Positions 21,618-33,180 of a stretch of DNA of 64,000 bases are shown piece after piece. Source of the DNA: Calendula officinalis (Eukaryota; Streptophyta; Magnoliopsida; Asterales; Asteraceae); contig OY970829.1 of assembly GCA_963853835.1 (NCBI GenBank), positions 11,018,446-11,082,445 on the forward strand, read 5' to 3'. The translations under genes were made by a program, and so were the position numbers. The first letter of the stretch is position 1. Each line of letters starts with the position of its first letter. The notes under the pieces are model-generated. The model was not told the DNA's origin. It made no database searches and saw nothing but the letters and a program-made list of their open reading frames with translations.

Positions 21618-22287
21618 TGTGCTCTGAACTCTGAAGGCAAATGTTTTCTTAACCAATGTAAAATGACATTAATGAATCATTAATGCTTTTGTGTAAAACC
21701 AATTCTATTCCTACTATAAATTAAAGAGAACGCTCGATTGAGAGAATTTTAAGAGTTAACGTAATGAGAGTTAACGTAATGAGTGGTCACTTGGTGTTCA
21801 TGACCCCTTTGAATATTTCCTTCGATATGGTCGTGCGGGCGACCAATGGTGTTCGCTTGTACTTATGCAATAGTCACTTGTACATTATGTATGATAAGTG
21901 GTATATGTATTAATAAAATAAAGTTTAAGGTTTGATAGTAACTTTGTTCTCCATTATGGAGTTTAGTCATATATTTAGTTTGAAGAAAGAAAAACCAATG
22001 TGCCACTGATAGCAATGACAAAAATAGTCTAACAATCTCAAAAGAACTAGCAATCTTTTCTTTCTTATTTGAATTACATAATTAACCCTCTACTTTCGAA
22101 AAATGACTAAATAGTACCTACACGTTCTTTTGTAATTTAAGCTTTCCTTTCTAATTTATATAATTTCCAAAAGAATGATCAAATAGGTCTTTCACTTAAG
22201 GGTTTGATAAACTAACCATGCAACTATTAACTTTACATAAAAACTATACTTTTTGTTCTTTTATCTTACCAATATTAATAATATTAG
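21618..22287. other. Spacer
   Basis: Low-complexity AT-rich intergenic DNA; a 15-bp direct repeat (GAGAGTTAACGTAAT-like) lies near 21752. No gene is seen. Confidence 0.5.
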
Positions 22288-22742
22288 TGATCACTCGGCG
22301 GAGTACTCGTCGGATAACCGCTACTCGGTGGTGTGCCGAGTCGGGTAGGTCCTAACCGGTCAAATTACTCGGTCAATATAAAACTCGGTCAAAACTCAGC
22401 CAACTCGGTCAAAACTCGGCCAAATATCAGCCAACTCGGTCAAAAATCAGCCAACTCGGTAAAAACTGGGCCAACTCGGTCAAAACTTGTCCAACTCTAA
22501 AACTCAGTCAAAATTCAAAAACTCGGTCAAAACTCGAAAACTCGGTTAAAATTCGGTAAATTTTACCAAAATATGTTGTATTTTTATGAAACAGGGAAAT
22601 TATATGTATAATATATATTTTTATAGAAAAATATATATGAAAACTCAATCCGAGTACTCGCCGAGTACTCACCGAGTAACCGATTACTCGCTACAAGGTC
22701 GTCGAACGAACGGATAGCAAGTAGCGAGTTATGCAACCTTGC
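22288..22742. mobile_element. MITE-like element with ACTCGGTCAAAA repeats
   Basis: Dense subterminal and internal copies (about ten) of CAACTCGGTCAAAACTCGGC-type units, with ACTCGGCGGAGTACTCG at the left and inverted CGAGTACTCGCCGAGTACTC at the right. The right end GCGAGTTATGCAACCTTGC is the kind seen in hAT-type MITEs. No clear target duplication was found. Confidence 0.55.
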
Positions 22743-22835
22743 TTACTACTAGTATTACTTTTAGTATTTTGTTTACTAAGAGGGCACGGTATGGAGCCGT
22801 TAATGGCTCGCCAAAACAAGAAAATGGGCAATAAC

Positions 22836-24640
22836 TTCGAAGTGCTTTTCTTGCGTCTTCTTGATAAACCAGCGTTTATATAGAGATGTAGGAGGATTTG
22901 TTTGGGGAGTAAGAAGCCCCTTTGACATCTCTTCATCTGCAAATAATTCTCGATGTGAAAACACAGAGACAAAGGGCTGAGCTTTGAATAGGAAAAAGAG
23001 TGGATCTGCAGGGTCCCAAATGAATTGGCTTATTCGAAAAAAGCCTTGTTCTTTGGAAGATCTATCTCGTGTCTGGTACTGCACGGTTCCACTCTGCAAG
23101 AACTCCGAATCATTCTCTTGAAGCTCATCCTCTTCATCATAAATGATCGGCTTGCCCCGAACTGACCTGGACCAATAGGGAAATCCCAATTCATTGGGCC
23201 TTTCGATACAATCAAATAGAAAGCCCCAAGGGCGCCATATTCTAGGAGCCCAAACTATGTGATTGAATAAATCCTCCTCTATCTGTTGCCGGTCGAGGGC
23301 TCCTTCTCCTTTCCCCTTTTCAAACTCCGATTCGTCTTTTTCATAGAGAAATCTCTGATCAAGGATAGAACAAGATCCATTTTGCATCATATCTAAGGTA
23401 TTCCTTGGTTCGGGTCGAAGAAGCAATGTCACTCGATCCTTATCAAACTGACTGCATGTCCGTGAGGATCCCACCAGAGCGCCTTCCACTTTTAATAGGC
23501 CACGAACTAGACCAGAATCATTCTCAATGAGTCCATAAGGAGTGATCTCATTTTTTTCATCGGGTCCGGGTAGAGACCAAAGATCTTGAGTGACCGATCC
23601 GGCAGAACAACTCAAAAGATAAAGAAGTATCGTTAATTTCTTCATGCTCGTTCCAAGTTCGAAGTACCAATTGTACAAATAATAATCCACTTCGTTACAT
23701 GATTTCTTTTTCATATAGATAGATATAGGATCTATGGGGCAATTACTTAAAAGTACATTTTGTGCTACAGCCCTTCCTATCTGATAGAAAAGGATCCCAT
23801 GATCCTGGACCGATCTTACCTGGGATCGCAAATCCCAAATTTGTCTATGAAGAGCGGATCTAATTGTATTAGTATCTATAATTGATTTCTTCTGTGTAAT
23901 ACTAATCGATAGGGCCTCATTGGTAAGTGCTACAAGATCTCGTGCATTGGAACCCATGGTTATGGACCCAAATCCATTAGTATGGAACATTTTCTTTTCC
24001 AAGTGAAATCCTCTAGTATATGAAAGAGTGAAAAAGTGCTTTCGTTGTTGTGGAATAAGAAGCCTTCGTATCTTAATGCACGTATTTAATTTATTCGGAG
24101 CTATTAGAGCGGGATCCACTTTTTGGGGAATATGAGTCGAAGCAATAACAAGAATATTTCTAGTTTCATAATCCCTGGAGAGAAGGTTCACTAATAGACC
24201 TAGGGAGAAGTAATTTGACTCATTCACATCCAGATCATGAATGTTTGGAATCCATATTATGCAAGGAGACATTGCTTTTGCTAATTCGAATTGAAGGGTG
24301 ATATAAAGTCGGTCTTCATCTTCAGGCATCATATCCATAGTTAGCGCATTCATGCTAGTTAGCAGTTCCAGCTCCATATCAAGGATATCGTCACTAGCAT
24401 CAATATCGTCACTAGCATCAATATCGGCAAGATCATCAATATCGTCAAGATCATCAATATCATCAAAACCTTGAGACTTCTTATCCAGGAACTTGTTCAG
24501 AAATACCGTAATGAAAGGAAGATAGGAGTTTTTCGCTAGGTATTTGACCAAATAAGATCGTCCAGTTCCTATAGAACCTATCACTAAAATACCCCTAGAG
24601 AGGGATAAGGCTGTGGGACTTGTTGGCATAATGCAAGCTG
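22836..24640 (-). pseudogene. ycf2: Plastid ycf2 fragment
   Basis: Ycf2 is a very large plastid protein with an AAA-type ATPase region, thought to belong to the import motor of the plastid envelope. About 595 codons of its interior are present: the Walker A region [15 protein letters not shown] near the start, a short [11 protein letters not shown] acidic repeat of the sort that varies between species, then [36 protein letters not shown] and [20 protein letters not shown], through [19 protein letters not shown] to [11 protein letters not shown] and the KKTQEKHFE end. The frame is open throughout, unusual for such a long transferred piece. It is neither start- nor stop-complete: the true gene is over 2000 codons. 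After KHFE the sequence changes to unrelated DNA. Confidence 0.93.
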
Positions 24641-25220
24641 GAACGTGGGAATTCGAGGTCTCATGAACTACTACTAAAAACCTACTTTTTTTTATTTTTG
24701 GACAAACGATATCAGGTCAGGTCTATGGATGGATCCAGATCTACGGGCCGGCCGGCCCCGGCCGATGAGCATAGGGAATCTATACTCGAGCGTTCAACTC
24801 CCTGACAGGATAGGTGAGGAATCACTCTTGATCTTTTTTATTGGGGCCTACAACTTATCCGAGCCGACTAGCATCCCTTTCCACTGCGCATTTATCGAAC
24901 AAAGAAGACGACTATAGGATCGAATTCGCTTTCCATGGTGAACTGGTCGTCCCATACCTTCTGCCTGTCTCATATGTGTGGAACCAGGTCTTTTTCGGTT
25001 CCAGGCCCCCCTCGAATACATAGGGTAGGTAGGACTGGGTGAGAAAGAGTTCCCTGTTGCCAATAAACTTTCCCCGGCCTTCGATTCCCCTTACTCATAA
25101 AGGGTCTTACGGTCGGTACTAACTAAAGAAAAAGAGTCTTCTTTCTAAGAGTAGGCGTGGAGAGCTTTTTGCGGGGAAACTTGCAAGTACAGTTTGGGGG
25201 GAGACGGGCGTCGACCCAAC
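24641..25220 (+). ncRNA. 3' part of mitochondrial cox2 group II intron (first intron)
   Basis: A domain-V-like hairpin is visible at 25164-25197: GAGCTTTTTGCGGGGAAACT, then TGCAAGTACAGTTT, with the central GAAA and closing pairs. It is followed by a short domain-VI-like stretch ending ACCCAAC just before cox2 exon 2. Intron character is clear only for the last 80 bp. The part 24641-25140, including the GC-palindrome GGGCCGGCCGGCCCCGG at about 24745, is mitochondrial-looking but unassigned. Confidence 0.6.
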
Positions 25221-25538
25221 CTTATGAGTATTCGGACTATAACAGTTCCGATGAACAGTCACTCACTTTTGACAGTTATACGATTCCAGAAGATGATCTA
25301 GAATTGGGTCAATTACGTTTATTAGAAGTGGACAATCGAGTGGTTGTACCAGCCAAAAGTCATCTACGTATTATTGTAACATCTGCTGATGTACTTCATA
25401 GTTGGGCTGTACCTTCCTCAAGTGTAAAATGTGATGCTGTACCTGGTCGTTTAAATCAAACCTCTATTTTGGTACAACGAGAAGGAGTTTACTATGGTCA
25501 GTGCAGTGAGATTTGTGGAACTAATCATGCCTTTATGC
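25221..25538 (+). pseudogene. cox2: Mitochondrial cox2 exon 2 (cytochrome c oxidase subunit II)
   Basis: It encodes [20 protein letters not shown], then [20 protein letters not shown] and [21 protein letters not shown], to the copper-binding [13 protein letters not shown] motif. It is 318 nt long, exactly the distance between the two known angiosperm cox2 intron sites (373 and 691), and begins and ends at codon phase 1 as those sites require. It is preceded by a group II domain V and followed by GTGCG, the group II 5' splice signal. Unedited C residues remain where plant mitochondria edit (for example the TCA and ACC codons in the VPSSSVK and LNQTS region), so this is genomic mitochondrial DNA, not a reverse-transcribed copy. 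Exons 1 and 3 are absent, so it cannot work in the nucleus. The open frame 25157-25672 reads through both intron edges. Confidence 0.93.
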
Positions 25539-27049
25539 GTGCGCCCGGAAAGATAGGCCGACTGCTGAGCCCACTCTGGCTCAGCCGCACCACGCAGGGT
25601 GCGAGCCACCCGAGAAGCAAGCTATTACAGCGAGCGGCTGGAGCAGTATGGAGCCGAGGAGCAAGGCAGTAGATAAGATAGAAGAAGGGGTCAGGCTCCC
25701 GGTGGAGCAGAGGATACGGTTAGGATAACGAACTTGAAACGCGGAGCCCGAGCGTCCGGCGAGCGAGTGGTTAGTGGCCAATAGCGCCCTAGTTGATGGC
25801 ATTCCTCTCTGCGGCTGGCACTCGAGGAACCACGGGGCACTCCATACAGAGCAAACAAGTCTTAGGGATGAGACGCCCGCGCAAGGACCTCAATTCTCAT
25901 TAGGAGGTCGAACCAAGGACCTATGGAAGTCGGGGCTAGCCCGTCCCATGGGCAACGCAACAGTGTCCTGAGGGAGGAGTTTAGAGGCCTTATAGTAGCA
26001 CGGACTTATTTTTATTTCTAGGTCATGCGAAGGGGGCCAGTCCAAGATCGTACTGTTCCTCTACAAAGACAACAGACGCTCTCAACGGCTAGGCGCCACT
26101 CTCTTTCTGAGTTATTCCAGCTTCTTCATGATTTCGTGCCGCGGTGAACAAACAAAACAAAAAAGAGGGCCATCTCAGCGGAAGGAGAAGGACCCGCAAC
26201 GGCAGAGACTACTTACCCTATTCTTGTTCCTAGCCGTCTTTTACGAGTCCGGAAAGCCTCCTCAGAGGGATCCTCAAAATATAATAGAGAAGGGTGGGCA
26301 GGGCTTCCGCAAGAGCCTCCCCCCTCTTGCCGGTCAAGATAGATGGGAAGGAGCCCTATCAAGGCCATAACCAGTCTCTTTATTTATGTACGTACACCTT
26401 TGTTTCAGGGTGGGGCCGCCCTTCCTCCTGCTAATCCGGCCATTTCCGAACCTGTCTTTCTCATCCCATTCAATGGAGGACTTTTAAATTATTGCGATTC
26501 CCAGCCCCCTTTATTATTTTATATATAGATGTATATATTATTTAATAGGGTTCCAAACCTGAGCTCGGCTAAATAGGCTCAATGATCTCTTTCTTCGCTT
26601 CGATAGGCCGGTACGGCGCTCCGCGTGGTTATATTCATACATGTTCCGACTCGCCGGTCATTATGGATCTAGTGGCATGGCGGGGCAAAAGAAAAAGGGA
26701 GGGGGGGGGGGGGGAAGCAACTACGAAGCTTCGTAGACTCGACAAGTCGCTCCGCTTATAGAATATAATGAAGCAAGCTAGCGACTCTCCTAGTAGCGAA
26801 GGAAAGAGGCATTCGGGAAGCGACTAGTCGCTTCTGGCGAAGCTTCTAGAAGGCCGACCACTACATAGAGAGATCCATATACCAGTCATGAGCGATAGCG
26901 AAGCCTAGAGAGGAGCAGGGCAGGATCCAAGAGCTTAGAAAGGGTCAGGAAAGGAGCAGAGAAGGGGTTGGATTTCACCTATGATCAGATCAGTGGGCAA
27001 CCATAGTTTACTTTTTTCGTAGTGTTGTTAACGTTGTTGAAAGCTCATT
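25539..27049 (+). other. Mitochondrial DNA: start of second cox2 group II intron, then unassigned
   Basis: GTGCGCCCGGAA at 25539 fits a group II 5' end directly after cox2 exon 2. The next several hundred bases are GC-balanced, without ORF structure, and in plant-mitochondrial style. No exon 3 of cox2 follows. A G14 run lies at 26700-26713. Short ORFs at 25581, 25774, 26128 and 26343 show no family resemblance and are left out. Confidence 0.55.
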
Positions 27050-27055
27050 ACTTAT

Positions 27056-27930
<875 letters not shown>

Positions 27931-28730
27931 TGTGACAGCCCTAGAATTGCAACTCGAAAATTACGTTCAATTACATTTTTTTAAATAACTTAATTAATCT
28001 TTTTAAATCATAAAATTCGTCCTGATAAATAATACTCGTATTAAATTTCAAAAGCATTTATTGTAAAACTCATTGCGGAAATAAAAAATACTCCCTCCGT
28101 CCCTTAATAAAGTTCTCATTTCTCATGGGCACAATATATTAGGAGATAGATAGTGGTGGGTCATTGGTAATAAATTTGATTAAATATAAGATTTTTTTGG
28201 AGAGAGAAAGTGTTTTTAAGAGATAGTTAGTGGTGAGGTACATTATAATAATATTATTTTATTGAGTGGGTCCCTTTAATATGAGAAATGAGAACTTTAT
28301 TTTGGAATAAATGTTTTGAGTGAAATGAGAACTTTATTAAGGGATGGAGGGAGTGTTATTACAAAAAAATTCATTGATGTAGCAATGACTCTCAAGTCGA
28401 CTCCACGACTTATACCCATTTACTCAGCTATGACTATACTCCTATAATCATGGCAATACTCAACTCTAGCAATTCATCTCAATTACACAAACTCATATAA
28501 CATCGCAACTACACATCTCATGCATCTCATAAACTCATAACACATTTTCTCATGCAATATCACAAAAATCACTTAGCACATAAACGACATTAAACATGTA
28601 ATAATTATTCATGTATATGGTGAGGAAACTCACGTTGGCTTTGCTAGCTTCCAATTACTTCAACTAGTGACCACAACTCAGCCCTCAGATACACACAAAC
28701 CTATTACAAGTATAACCACATGTGATCATG
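27931..28730 (-). repeat. Gypsy (chromovirus-like) LTR fragment, interrupted by a MITE
   Basis: TGTGACAGCCCTAGAATTGC at 27931 looks like a gypsy LTR terminus. The stretch at 28619-28655 (GGTGAGGAAACTCACG, then TGGCTTTGCTAGCTTCCAA) matches a segment at 30899-30935 of the LTR at 30120-32241. The right end is cut by the inverted gypsy LTR at 28731. Confidence 0.5.
28091..28353. mobile_element. Stowaway MITE (Tc1/mariner-type)
   Basis: The ends are CTCCCTCCGTCCCTTAATAA and TTATTAAGGGATGGAGGGAG, almost perfectly inverted, flanked by TA on the left and a mutated TG on the right. The interior is AT-rich and 263 bp in total, usual for Stowaway. Confidence 0.9.
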
Positions 28731-29246
28731 TGATGTAAAACTGAAAAGATAGAAAAGATTAGAATCCGTTGATTCGAATGAATACCGAACTAATCTAACA
28801 CAAAACACGTTGATTCAAAAGAATACCTTGAATTGGTCTTCAAAACTTGTTCTAACACGAAGAACACAATTTCGGGAGAGAAAACTCAAAATTTGCAAAT
28901 TCATCAACTGATTATTCCAGATGACAAAATACACTTTAAATATGGCCCAGAATTTCAAATGGGCCTAAAACGACAAACGGGCCGAAAACTGGGCCTAAAC
29001 GAAGTTTGCAAAATTAAAGAAAAAACACTAAAATGCAAATAAAGTGTCCAAAAACAGTGTTTTTGGGCCGGGAAGTTGGGTAAACCGCGTACGGCGGTTT
29101 ATTATGTCGTAGTCTTCGTCTCGAGCTTCGATTTGGTTACTCGTGGGCCTGAAACGGAGACCCGGACTGAAAGTTATGGCCTTTTTACCATAGCCCACTT
29201 TCTCACACGATCGTGGGCCTCAAGAAACAAAATGACCCGTTCTTCT
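28731..29246 (-). repeat. Inverted gypsy LTR (copy A family)
   Basis: On the minus strand it ends ...TTTTACATCA at 28731 and matches the LTR at 13111 throughout, but its first dozen or so bases are missing. At 29246-29250 it is joined directly to plus-strand integrase sequence through GGGCCAGCTG. Confidence 0.85.
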
Positions 29247-30005
29247 ATTGGGCCAGCTGTATTTCTGGGATGTGTATCGTTTGCATGCTTTGCCCACTTC
29301 TATTGTCTCTGATCGTGATACTCGATTTTTGAGTCATTTTTGGCGTAGTTTGTGGAAGATGGTGAATACTCAATTAAATTTCAGTAGTGCTTATCATCCT
29401 CAAACTGATGGGCAGACTGAAGTTGTTAACCGGTCACTGGGTAACTTGTTGAGGTGTTTAGTGGGTGATCATGTTAAGGCGTGGGATCAGAAGTTGTGCC
29501 AAGCTGAGTTTGCACATAATCATGCGGTTAATCGTAGCACCGGGTTTAGCCCATTTCAGGTGGTTTATTCTGCTCAACCACGTGGACCTCTTGATTTAAT
29601 GTATGTTCCTGTTTCTACTTCTGTTCCAAAAACGTTGCACGATTTTGTTGAAGGGTTGCACGAAGTTCACAAAACTGTTCGTGACAATCAGGCTAACGCC
29701 AAGTACAAACAGGATGCTGATCAGAAATGAAGGCATGTGGATTTTGAGGCGGGTGATTTTGTGTGGGCTGTTTTGACTAAGGATCATTTTTCGGTGGGTG
29801 ACTATAATAAGTTGTCAGCCAAGAAGATTGGCCCGGTGGAGATTGTGGAGAAAATTAACTCCAATGCTTATCGTTTGAGGTTACCAAGCCATATTCGATG
29901 TTCTGATGTGTTTAATGTGAAACACTTGTTGCCCTATCATGGTGATTCTTCAGATGATGAAGTTGTTGGGAATTCGAGGTCTTATTTCGTCTATCCAGGG
30001 GAGAA
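29247..30005 (+). pseudogene. Ty3/gypsy integrase C-terminus, copy C
   Basis: The frame starts inside the integrase core (QLYFWDVYRLHALPTSIVSD, then [20 protein letters not shown] and AYHPQTDGQTEVVNRSL) and runs through CQAEFAHNHAVNRSTGFSPF to the GDFVWAVLTKDHFSVGDYN segment and the RLPSHIRCSDVFNVKHLLPY tail ahead of the 3' LTR. There is one TGA at 29728 (after DADQK). It is better preserved than copy A in the same region. There is no upstream pol; an inverted LTR abuts it instead. Confidence 0.9.
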
Positions 30006-30119
30006 TGATGCAGGCCCAATGATAGAATAGCGGGCCTTAATGTTTATGGAAGCCCATGATCGTGTGAGAAAAGGGGCTTTAGTAAAACGGGCATAACTTT
30101 CAGCTCGTGTCTCCATTTC
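30006..30119 (+). repeat. 3' LTR of copy C, left part
   Basis: TGATGCAGGCCC follows the purine tract GGGGAGAA. It matches the LTR at 13111 to CTCCATTTC, where a foreign TGTAACACCC begins. Confidence 0.85.
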
Positions 30120-32241
30120 TGTAACACCCTTAAATTTACAAGATTTTTAAAAAAATTTTGTGTGCAAGATTATAATCAAAAAGGTCCCATAAATAATCCC
30201 CAAAATAATTGTTTGATTTAAAAATGTATTTAATGCGGAAATGTCTTGAATAAAATTCATAGTTTTAAAATAATAAAAACGTTTCACATCAGCACTCAGA
30301 AGTAGTACAGCAGTCAACAGTCCACCTTCTCTTTTCCTTTGCTAGTACCTGAAAAATGGGAGGGAGTTTTTGGGTCAGCGGGGAAGCTGAGTGAATAAAC
30401 TCAAAATGCAAACAACTACAACATACAATACATGAGGGCACACAGGTGAACTCCTAATCATTTACCACTAAGTTAATTTCTCAGTTTTTGTATCTTTTAA
30501 ATTTATATAGCGCGCTTGTGTAATTCGAGTCGAGAGATCAACCTCGCCTCTCCTTACACTAAAATGCCACAAGGGCCCACACAGAATTTGCCACAAGGGC
30601 CCACACAGAATTTGCCTCAAAGGCCCACACAGAATTTGCCACAAAGGCCCACACAGAATTTCCACTGAGATTTATTAATTATTTTTATGTTTTCAACTCC
30701 TAACATAAACCACACAGATAGCCCTATCACTTAGTAGCACAAAATGACTTGGTACCGGCTCAGATACTCGGCACGTCCGTCTCAGATCAGTAGTATGCAA
30801 AAACAGTCACTCAGATAACAGATCAACACACAGAAAGTACAACAGATCAAAATAGTTAACCATGTGAGTCATGCACGTATCGTTATAACTGAATACACGG
30901 TGAGAATACTCACCTTAGCTTTGCTAGCTTCCAAACATTCACGCACAACCAAAAATGCAGTACCGAGATACTCCCGGGCCCTACGAACCAATCGGCGGAA
31001 GACCGGTTTTCACACGAACCACCACACGAATCGACGCCACCCGACACGAACCAAATACTCCACGCACACCTCCTGTTGTTTCTACGCAGCAACCAAGATA
31101 AGAATTTGTTGACAAAAGTTTGGCTAAAATAAATTACGCCACCAACAACATTCATTTTCTCCTTTTTCCTCCATTGACTCAGTCACCCCTCCTTTAAAAT
31201 CTGCATTGGTCTAAAATAATCACCAGGAAGGATACCAAAATTTAGTATTATCTTTTGTTTTGTTTTGATCTTCCTCTGAGTTCCACCAATAATTGACCAA
31301 ACAATCATCCACCGACAACAATAAAGGATCTACCCACAATTAAGATTATATCCACCGTCCCATGTGATCTCGGTTGACATCTGCTTTCAAAACGAAGTCG
31401 CTGCTTTATCCTTTCATAATTAATTAGGATTGGTCGAATGAAGGGAAAAACAGAATAAGGAACGAGGTGATTACCGGCGATAAATTACTCAAGAACCGGA
31501 ACTCCCTTCTTGATTCTCTCTTCTGGTCACGCACCAACGAAAGAAAAAGGTTGGAGACTTTCTTTTGGCCGAATAAGAATTTTGGGGAGGGGATTAGATT
31601 GACGGCAAATAGGGTTTAGGGAAAAAGAGATATGCTAACTTAACAATTAATAGATTATCAAGGCCCTTAGCCCGATACCTACAAACCGGGCTGGACTCAA
31701 GTAATGCCACATCCTCATTACCGAATTCAAAGAATAAAAAGGCTTGGATTTAACTGATTATAAACGGACTCGAGAACAAAAGACATATAGCGCTCGGCCC
31801 TTGGCCTATTGGCCGGCCCGACTCGAAATAATTCCCAACTTGTGAATATTAAAATGGTTAAAACCCGACGTCTAATAAATTACTTAAACATTTAAAACAT
31901 CCAATAGCCGCGAGGCATATAATAACTTAATTAAAACGTCTAATAATTAAACAGTCTAATAAACCATTTATAATTTAGCACACTAACCCCGACCCGGCGA
32001 CCAATATAAAATTATGCCGATACACTCTCATACTCATTGAATAACGAACCGTCTAATTGCAGGCCGTCTAAATTATATGATCCGTCTAATGGCAGGTTGG
32101 CTAAATAATACCAACCGTCTAACTACAGGTCTAAAAATATGAACCGTTTAACTACAAGTCTAAAAATATATAATTAACTATAAATAATAAACCATGATTA
32201 AAATAATATTATTTAATTAATACAAATTTCAGGGCGTTACA
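30120..32241 (-). repeat. LTR of the inserted gypsy element
   Basis: The ends are TGTAACACCC and GGGCGTTACA, an inverted terminal pair, with the inner ...GACTTCGTCCTCGAAGTC motif next to the right end as expected for a 3' LTR on the minus strand. It contains a four-unit 24-bp repeat at 30566-30662 and a series of CCGTCTAA(T/C)... repeats at 32045-32165. Confidence 0.7.
30566..30662. repeat. 24-bp tandem repeat, four units
   Basis: The unit CCACAAGGGCCCACACAGAA plus TTTG, four copies with a few substitutions. It produces the spurious repetitive minus-strand frame at 30468-30665. Confidence 0.9.
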
Positions 32242-33057
32242 ACTCAACTCCACTTAAAATAGACTTCGTCCTCGAAGTCATTGCTCGTAAGAAGCTCAGG
32301 GTAGCGATTTCGCATCTCGGACTCAGGCTCGCCAACGACACACATCCTCAAATGGGGAAACACAAAAAGGTTATGAATAAAAAGAAGCTCGTCAGAGTGA
32401 CCTACTCGATCCGAATGAACTCCGGCTCTTACAACAGCTTATACAAATCTTCCATCTCTGTTGGTGCAAGACGATAAGGGTTAAAGAAAATTGGAACGTT
32501 CTCTAAAGATCTCGATTAATCGTCGAAAATGGTGTCGATACATACACGAAACAGCCCATGACACCATGCTAAAGATGTCTTCTTGCCCTCACAGACACGG
32601 TCCATGTAACCTGCAATTAACATCGCGTTGAATCTCTGATTCAACTCCACTTGAAATTTGCTACCGATTTGTTGATGATGTCTGATGATCTCGGCGTAGT
32701 ACTAGGTCATCCAATCGATCTCCATAATCACACACGGTCTTCTTATGGCGATAACAATAAATTTATGGGACATCACTTCTCGCACAACTCCATAAAAAAA
32801 ATCATTTATACACTTTATCAACAAATAAAATTTCATTATGGCCAGTCTCTGTCAATAATTGTTTAGAAAGGTCATCTACTCTATAGGACATCATCTTGCT
32901 AAAAGCATAAGAAACGAATGAGTGGGTCGCCCCATTGTAAAATAGCACAAAAGCAAGCATGTTGTTCACAGGGAATGTACGTATCACGCATAAATCATAG
33001 ATAGTGCACACAGAATTAAAAATCACCCAGTAGTACTCATGAAATTCGCTCAGAAAT

Positions 33058-33180
33058 GTCACTCAGGAATGTAACTCAGAACTCTAACTCGGAATATATC
33101 TCAGAAGTATAACCCAGAAATCTAACTCATAAATTTTAACTCAAAAATAATCCCAGATGTGTAACTCAGAATATAGAAAT
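33058..33180. repeat. Degenerate TCTAACTCAGAA repeat
   Basis: About eight imperfect copies of a 15-20 bp unit (GTAACTCAGAA, TCTAACTCGGAA, and so on). The surrounding 32242-34660 is AT-rich with no gene visible. Confidence 0.6.

Noticed and set aside
22836..24640. Functional nuclear ycf2 gene
   Set aside because: Only the interior of a much larger gene, no own promoter or start, embedded in organellar debris.
25157..25672. Functional nuclear cox2 gene
   Set aside because: Exons 1 and 3 are missing and the open frame runs through group II intron borders; unedited sites remain.
30566..30662. CRISPR-like array
   Set aside because: Direct 24-bp tandem repeats without spacers, inside a plant LTR; CRISPR is not expected in a plant nucleus.
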